From: Gaeumannomyces sp. JS-464
Lineage: Eukaryota > Ascomycota > Sordariomycetes > Magnaporthales > Magnaporthaceae
DNA length: 64,000 nucleotides
Direction of reading: 5' to 3'
Assembly (NCBI GenBank): GCA_002197995.1
Contig: NGZR01000004.1
Location: forward strand, 3,844,001 to 3,908,000
The notes beneath the pieces are model-generated. The model was not told where the DNA came from. It searched no databases and saw only the letters and a list, made by a program, of their open reading frames with translations. The position numbers and the translations under genes are program-made. Positions 59,018-64,000 of the stretch are shown here, in pieces (within the stretch, counting starts at the first letter, position 1; each line of letters starts with the position of its first letter).

Positions 59018-59692
59018 TTAGGCCATAGTGCGTGAGGTCGGCTCATCGCGCTGCTCCACGGCAACAGCTCGGTGACGCGCTGAGTCCGCTCATGGTAGTT
59101 TCTTTGCTAGGGAAGTCGCGGAGGTCCTCCCCAGGCTGCAAGGGCACACGCTTTAGATTGGGCTGCAGATCGGCCCCGAAGTTCAGGCCCTACAATTCGA
59201 CCTGGGAACGAAATTCTGCCAGAAACAGACGGCGACTTGGTGACGACAGCGAGGAACCCTAGGCTCGCCGCTCCTACCTTCGCGGCCGCCATGGTCACGA
59301 GCATTATTCCCCGGAGGCGGATCAATCCCGCCACCCCGGGCATTTGTCGGAAGCGCCCCCCTCGAATCACACGCTACTGGCTCGCGCACAATACGGTCCC
59401 GGCACCCAGTGTTTTCTGAGCCCTCTGTCGGAGCTGGTTTCTCTGGTCGGATGGAGACTATAAGGACGCACACGATTTCGATATCGCCGTGCCGCCTGCT
59501 CAGTCGTCTCAGGATACGCCCAGCACTGGCCGGCGTGCGCGAAAAGTAGTTGTCGTAAATCCCTGTATGAATGCCGTCGTTTGGGTTATTGACCCGAGAC
59601 TGAAGGCGTCGTCTGCGTCCCAGCAAGTAGCGGCGGCGCAATAGACGAAGCTGGGCTTCGAAATCCCAGGTTAGACGGCGCGAGCAATACAA
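59018..59692 (-). pseudogene. Possible 5' part of the deaminase-like gene
   Basis: A minus-strand frame of 169 codons (59183-59692) contains NPNDGIHTGIYDNYFSRTPA and RILRRLSRRHGDIEIVCVLI, which read like real protein, then loses sense towards 59183. A different minus frame (59107-59370) continues. Whether introns or frameshifts join these pieces to the deaminase domain cannot be settled by eye. Confidence 0.35.
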
Positions 59693-61733
59693 GGGGAAAG
59701 GAGGGTGGAGGGAACGGGATGGATTTTTACGAGTGGTATGTGTTCACGAAACATCCTTTGCGCTCCCTTCGGACTGTTGCGAACCTTGCGAAATGGCTTC
59801 ACAAATGGGCTCGTGTGCAGGAGGAATAGGCGGCTCCTTCGAGTAAACTCGCAAAGCTAGAGGTTCGTAGGCCAACCTGGGAAATGCGGACGGAAATTCG
59901 GAAAATAGAAACGAATGTAGGGGTACTGGAGGCAAGTTTGACGACACGAGGTGAGTCACTGCTGTACCCTAATTGGCCGACGAAGCTGGCCAGGCCGGTT
60001 GGGAGCGGCCATATGCTGCCCGGTGCTGCGCTGACTGGCAACAAGCAGAGGCGCAGAAATGGAGATCTTCCATTGGCGCCCTGGCGCACGAATTTGTTGG
60101 GCCAATTCCACGCCACGGTCTGGCCACTTGCAACGTCTAGCAGCGGAAAGAGTTCCACGAGACCAATCCAGCAAACTGTTACAGCTTTTCAAGCGCGACC
60201 GCAGCTTCGACCCGTTCCACCCACCTAAGGCCGGAAGATTGTCACCGAGGGTGTTAACCCTTTGGTTCAGTGAGTCGCACGTCCCGACCGCTGCCGGTCC
60301 TGTGGCCGCTCTTGGCGTCGTCACGCTGACCCCTCTTACCCGACGGATGCAAGATGGACATTTTTTGGGTCCCAAAGTCTCCTTCCCAACCTGTTAAACG
60401 GGCACCATACCTATGCCAACCGGACGACTGGTGGATGGCGGCCCGTTTTCACCTACGGCCACCGCAAAGGGCTACCCCACATGGTTCCGGTTCGAGCGAG
60501 GGGTCTTGTGGTCCCAACGGTGAACACGAGCTGGATGAGGTCAATGCAGGAGGCTGGGACGACAAGTAGCGCATCTCGCCACTCTGATTGCGGCTACGTT
60601 GCCGCCCAAACACCTGCAGTCAGAGCCAGCTGGCCGCCTTCCCCCCTGCCTGCCTGCACCTTCCCCACCGACGTTTCAGCGCTGTGCCGCTTCGGGCGGA
60701 GGTGTCGAAAAGCCCCTTCCCACACCTCCCGGAGCGAGTTGAGTGTGGAAGCACGAGGTTGGGAAGGCTTTGCGGAGTGGTCCCCGGGGCCAAGGGCGGC
60801 GGCGGCGGGCTCGAAAATGGGCACCTGTTGCGATTCTCGAACATGCCCGACAGGACTGGCAAGGTGCAGGCCCGCAAAGTTCTGTGGGCGGTTGTGTAAA
60901 ATCAATCGCAACCTCGACATCAAAAGGCTTTTACTGACAGAATTCAAGGAACGGTTTCTCTCCGGGCTGGGTTTCGGCTGGGATCCATCAAGCTAATCAT
61001 CAGCCGTCGGGTACCACCTCTAACGTCGGTCAGGAAACTGGTTCTTCCCTGCGCTGGATATGTGCAATATCAGTGGTTATCAGTGGTTTATGTTAATTGC
61101 AGTCTGTGTGTCTTCCTGATTCCTACAGCCTCCATCAGTGGGCATAACCTTTTTCAACCGTATATTAGACACGCACACACACCACCCAGTGTAACCCTGC
61201 GGCTTTTGCGGGTGTTATGTTGGGTGATGGTGTGCGCGGCCGCTTTTTGTTTCCTGTTTCTGCTGGTGCTGCCAAGAACGGCTGCCCATACCGACGTTCC
61301 TCGTGTCAGCAAATCTAAACGCCTCCGCATGATGCAATTAAGAAAACCCACCACCAGCCTTGCCACCACCGCCACCGCCAACACAGGTTGCTGTGCATCG
61401 CACACCAAATGACTGCGTGAGCAAAGTTCCTAGGCAAAAACAAAAAAGAGCCGCAGCGCGAGGAATTTTGTATGCACCAAGGCCGCATCAAATGCACAGA
61501 TAGAGCTCAACTGAGCGACAAAATACCAATTCAACCGTATCTACCGGACACAGCCGCGGATTTCGGCTAAATTTGAGGGCTACTAGGTGGAAAGCGATTG
61601 CGACGATTGGGTCAATACGCTGGGGGAAAAGCTCGGTACGTCCCCATCCATTGCTCTTCATCCAGCCTCCAGATTTTCCCCGTCCCACCTCCCATCCTGA
61701 ATTCGTGCTAAAGTCAATAATAAAGCTTCCGAT
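59693..61733. other. No recognised gene
   Basis: Overlapping open frames of 60-170 codons occur on both strands (for example 60481-60996 plus, 59956-60375 minus) without domains, signal peptides or consistent splice sites. The 100 bases before 61734 are likely the leader of the next gene. Confidence 0.45.
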
Positions 61734-62687
61734 ATGCGCCAAAGCGACGAAGGCCATCGCCGCCGCAAAGAACTAAAAGACAGGATATTAAAAGCTTTTG
61801 AATGGGATGAAACGCAATTCAGCAAAGTGTTCCCAGAACAATTAGGAATTAACGTTTATGAGCGACTTGTGCCAGTCGCCCGGGACGTTGCCCGTCTCAA
61901 TGGGGATCACCAGGGCAAAGTCAAGGACTTTTTCAAGGAATGCTTCGGAAACCTCGGCAAGATCAACCTCGACGCAGTCGACAATGCACACCTGAAAATC
62001 CTAAACAAATACCCCCCAGGCAAGGTGAAGGGCTATGTTGCCCTTGAAGCATTCCGAAACAGCCTGGAATGTGCCAAAAAGACCCGTCCCACAGAACGTC
62101 TCTCACGTGCAATCGCGGCTGCTACCTCAGGCGGCAACGGAAGGGGACGCGCTTCCGCCTCTCCCCCACGCGCTTCCACCTCGCCTCGGGACAACGAAGA
62201 GGGAACCCCCGAGGACGGTGCCGACTGCCTGTCGGCAGCTGCAGGCGGCAACGGAGAGGGACGCGCTTCCGCCTCCCCCCCAAGGAAGAAGCTCCGGAAA
62301 TACGGACCCCCCGCGGGCGATGGTGCCGCGTCTCGTCATGGAGAGGCGCTCACGCGGTCATCCGAACTCAAGCGAAACTGGGATAAGGCTCGACTCAAGG
62401 TTCAAGCTAGCGAGCAAGCTGTCCGTGAGGCCAAACGAAAAGTCCGTTCCCTGGAGGAAGCGCTCGATGCGGCACAGGGTAATTACGTCAAGGCCACAGA
62501 GGAGCATGTACACGACAAACAGATCCTGGATAAGGCCACTCTTGACTTGAATATCTGCATGATTCTACCGTGGGTGTCCGATCCCGAATCCCTCGCCAGA
62601 GTACTTGAGGAAAAGGGTGAGAGCTGGGCAACGGATCTAGCACTATCATTGCAAACCCTAGGCGAGGAAAGGCCGGAGAATGCCTAG
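61734..62687 (+). CDS. 317-residue protein with internal repeat and coiled coil, orphan
   Basis: A single uninterrupted frame from ATG 61734 to TAG 62685. Residues 1-120 look globular and helical (RILKAFEWDETQFSKVFPEQ, VKDFFKECFGNLGKINLDAV). Residues about 125-200 are a basic, Ser/Pro/Gly-rich linker with a duplicated GGNGxGRASASPP motif spaced 38 codons apart, and a KKLRK cluster that could be nuclear targeting. Residues about 210-275 form a charged heptad-like coiled coil (EAKRKVRSLEEALDAAQGNY). The C-terminus is acidic. There is no signal peptide or membrane segment. I do not recognise the family. Its intactness among broken neighbours suggests a real gene. Confidence 0.68.
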   Translation: MRQSDEGHRRRKELKDRILKAFEWDETQFSKVFPEQLGINVYERLVPVARDVARLNGDHQGKVKDFFKECFGNLGKINLDAVDNAHLKILNKYPPGKVKGYVALEAFRNSLECAKKTRPTERLSRAIAAATSGGNGRGRASASPPRASTSPRDNEEGTPEDGADCLSAAAGGNGEGRASASPPRKKLRKYGPPAGDGAASRHGEALTRSSELKRNWDKARLKVQASEQAVREAKRKVRSLEEALDAAQGNYVKATEEHVHDKQILDKATLDLNICMILPWVSDPESLARVLEEKGESWATDLALSLQTLGEERPENA

Positions 62688-64000
62688 GGCTTTGGATGAA
62701 TAGGCGGCGCTCGAAGTGGAGTGAGCACGGCGGCCGTCTCACGATGCAGCGCCGCCCGGCGCCACGGCCCAGTCTCACACGGGGGATATGTAATGGGGAG
62801 CGCCATAACCACCACGCCATGGACCATCACACGGGCCCATCGCCAGTGCGACCGTTGCTTCGAAAACAAGTCTGGATTGCGTCCGCAAGGGGTGCCAATC
62901 AGCTTGCGGCCTGGGAAGTCTGGGAAGCCTGGGAAGCTGGGGAGCATTAGGCGCCTGACGCCGTCGCGGCTAGAGCGACTGGTGACTCCGTGGTCAGGGC
63001 AGGTTGACGTGGATATTGGGGCACAATCGGTTCATTATGCGCAGGACGGGGAGGTGAAGAGTCTGTATTAACGTTGTTATATTCGCCCCCAAGGGACTTT
63101 CTCGATACCGAGTATCTTGGCGTGACGGACATTGCGAGCCCAAATCTAGGTAACTAAACCCGCACCCATTTCCAAACTCGCACCCATTTCCATATGCGCC
63201 TAACAACCGGCCCATCTTCACCGCCCTCAAGTCGGCGAGAATGGTCGCGTATTAGGAAGCTACAACACTCGTAGGATCACTGTTTTCTGTCGGTTGTAAT
63301 TCCGGATAAGTACATGCAGCAGACGACGACTACCTCGATATCTTTGGGCGAAAAACAAGCACACATCACCGTGCGACGCACTCACTGGCATGACCTTAGC
63401 GCGAAAAAAGGCCCTCAGAGCGCCTGCGACAATGTCACGAGGGTATTGGAATGGGCCATAGTCCACTTAAAGCAGTGGGAAGTGGTTGGTGACTCTATTG
63501 GCCGGCGCGCGCAATCGTCAAACGCTCGATCTACCCGCTCTACAACCTGCCGCTGCCAGGGCGCGGGCACGAGGCAAGGTCTCTTTTCACTCCACTCTCA
63601 GCCAGCCAACCGGCAGCCAGCAGACTGCGAGACATGGACCTCAGTAATGGACGGATCTCATCTTATCGATATGGACGGTGGGCAGGGTGAGGTCTTTGGG
63701 GAGAAAGAACGGGTGATGGAAATGGTCTCATGGTCGGGCAGGCGGTACTATCCCGGGTGGAAGCTGCGGCCCCTTCCATCCATATCAGGGGTCACCCCTG
63801 ACCCTTGATTCGTACAGTACATAGGTTCCCTGGGAGGACGAAAAGTTGTTTCGCAGGTGCAAGATACTGCCTTGCGTGGCCACCACCTTCCGTGGCCTAC
63901 GGCCGTCGAATTGGGCGATTCCACTGCCAATGTGGTAGCAACTCTTTCGGCTCGGTGTTCAGTAACCCATCCGCCCTCCGCAGCGGGGCCTTGGATCCTC
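62688..64000. other. No recognised gene
   Basis: Several overlapping frames occur (62721-63071 and 63314-63808 plus, 62684-62947 minus) without domains. A short direct repeat encoding WEVWEAWEAGE-like text (gggaagtctgggaagcctgg, 62916-62943) is present. I see nothing else. Confidence 0.45.

Noticed and set aside
60481..60996. 171-codon plus-strand frame
   Set aside because: Three overlapping frames are open over the same DNA and none has domain or codon features.

Overview
The window looks like a chromosome segment of a filamentous ascomycete (Pezizomycotina). The evidence is short GT-AG introns with internal branch points, a secreted GH18 chitinase, and remnants of HET, STAND/NLR-WD40 and other fungus-specific allorecognition families. 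It also shows strong repeat-induced point mutation (RIP): repeat copies differ almost only by C-to-T and G-to-A transitions, and former CAA, CAG and TGG codons have become stops. I cannot name a species.

The window has three compartments. (1) Positions 1 to about 38,883 are AT-rich and filled by nested, RIP-mutated transposons. They include a Ty3/gypsy element (minus) with its 5' LTR at 5902-6298, and a Ty1/copia element (plus, 6299-11424) into which a 1,725-bp gag-only LTR element (8178-9902) inserted. A Fot1/pogo element (12002-19981) was hit by an LTR of the first copia family (13833-19940), which was itself hit by a second copia (13964-19366, minus). A third copia (minus, about 23770-29545) follows, then pogo fragments (29545-30955) and a fourth copia (31265-38883, plus) whose 5' LTR carries another pogo (31412-33271). 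Two roughly 440-bp foldback elements with pogo-like ends sit inside gag (5227-5666) and RT (24920-25357). Several insertions keep perfect target duplications: CTGTT, AATCG, CCTAC, TAAAT, and TA for pogo and foldback elements.

(2) Positions 39430-45483 are a very AT-rich hAT element (minus) with CAGGG-type ends, dense subterminal AAGTCA/TGACTT repeats, an inserted decayed pogo (40832-42651), and an open zinc-knuckle ORF on the opposite strand. (3) From 45484 to the end the base composition is normal and coding genes are sparse. A GH18 chitinase (46283-47859) has all family motifs but no ATG and two one-base frame disruptions. A small membrane protein (48293-48676), a HET-domain N-terminal fragment (49802-50308), a STAND/NLR-WD40 remnant (about 53040-53605), the last exon of a Dur3-type urea transporter (53973-54300), a fungal STAND N-terminal fragment (57843-58004), a deaminase-like pseudogene (58310-59017 or longer) and an intact 317-residue coiled-coil orphan (61734-62687) follow.

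I see no CRISPR array, rRNA, tRNA or telomere repeat. The gene side reads as a graveyard of self/non-self recognition genes next to a RIP compartment. The most unusual structure is the gag-only LTR element, whose leader carries about eleven hairpins that all share a GGT triloop.
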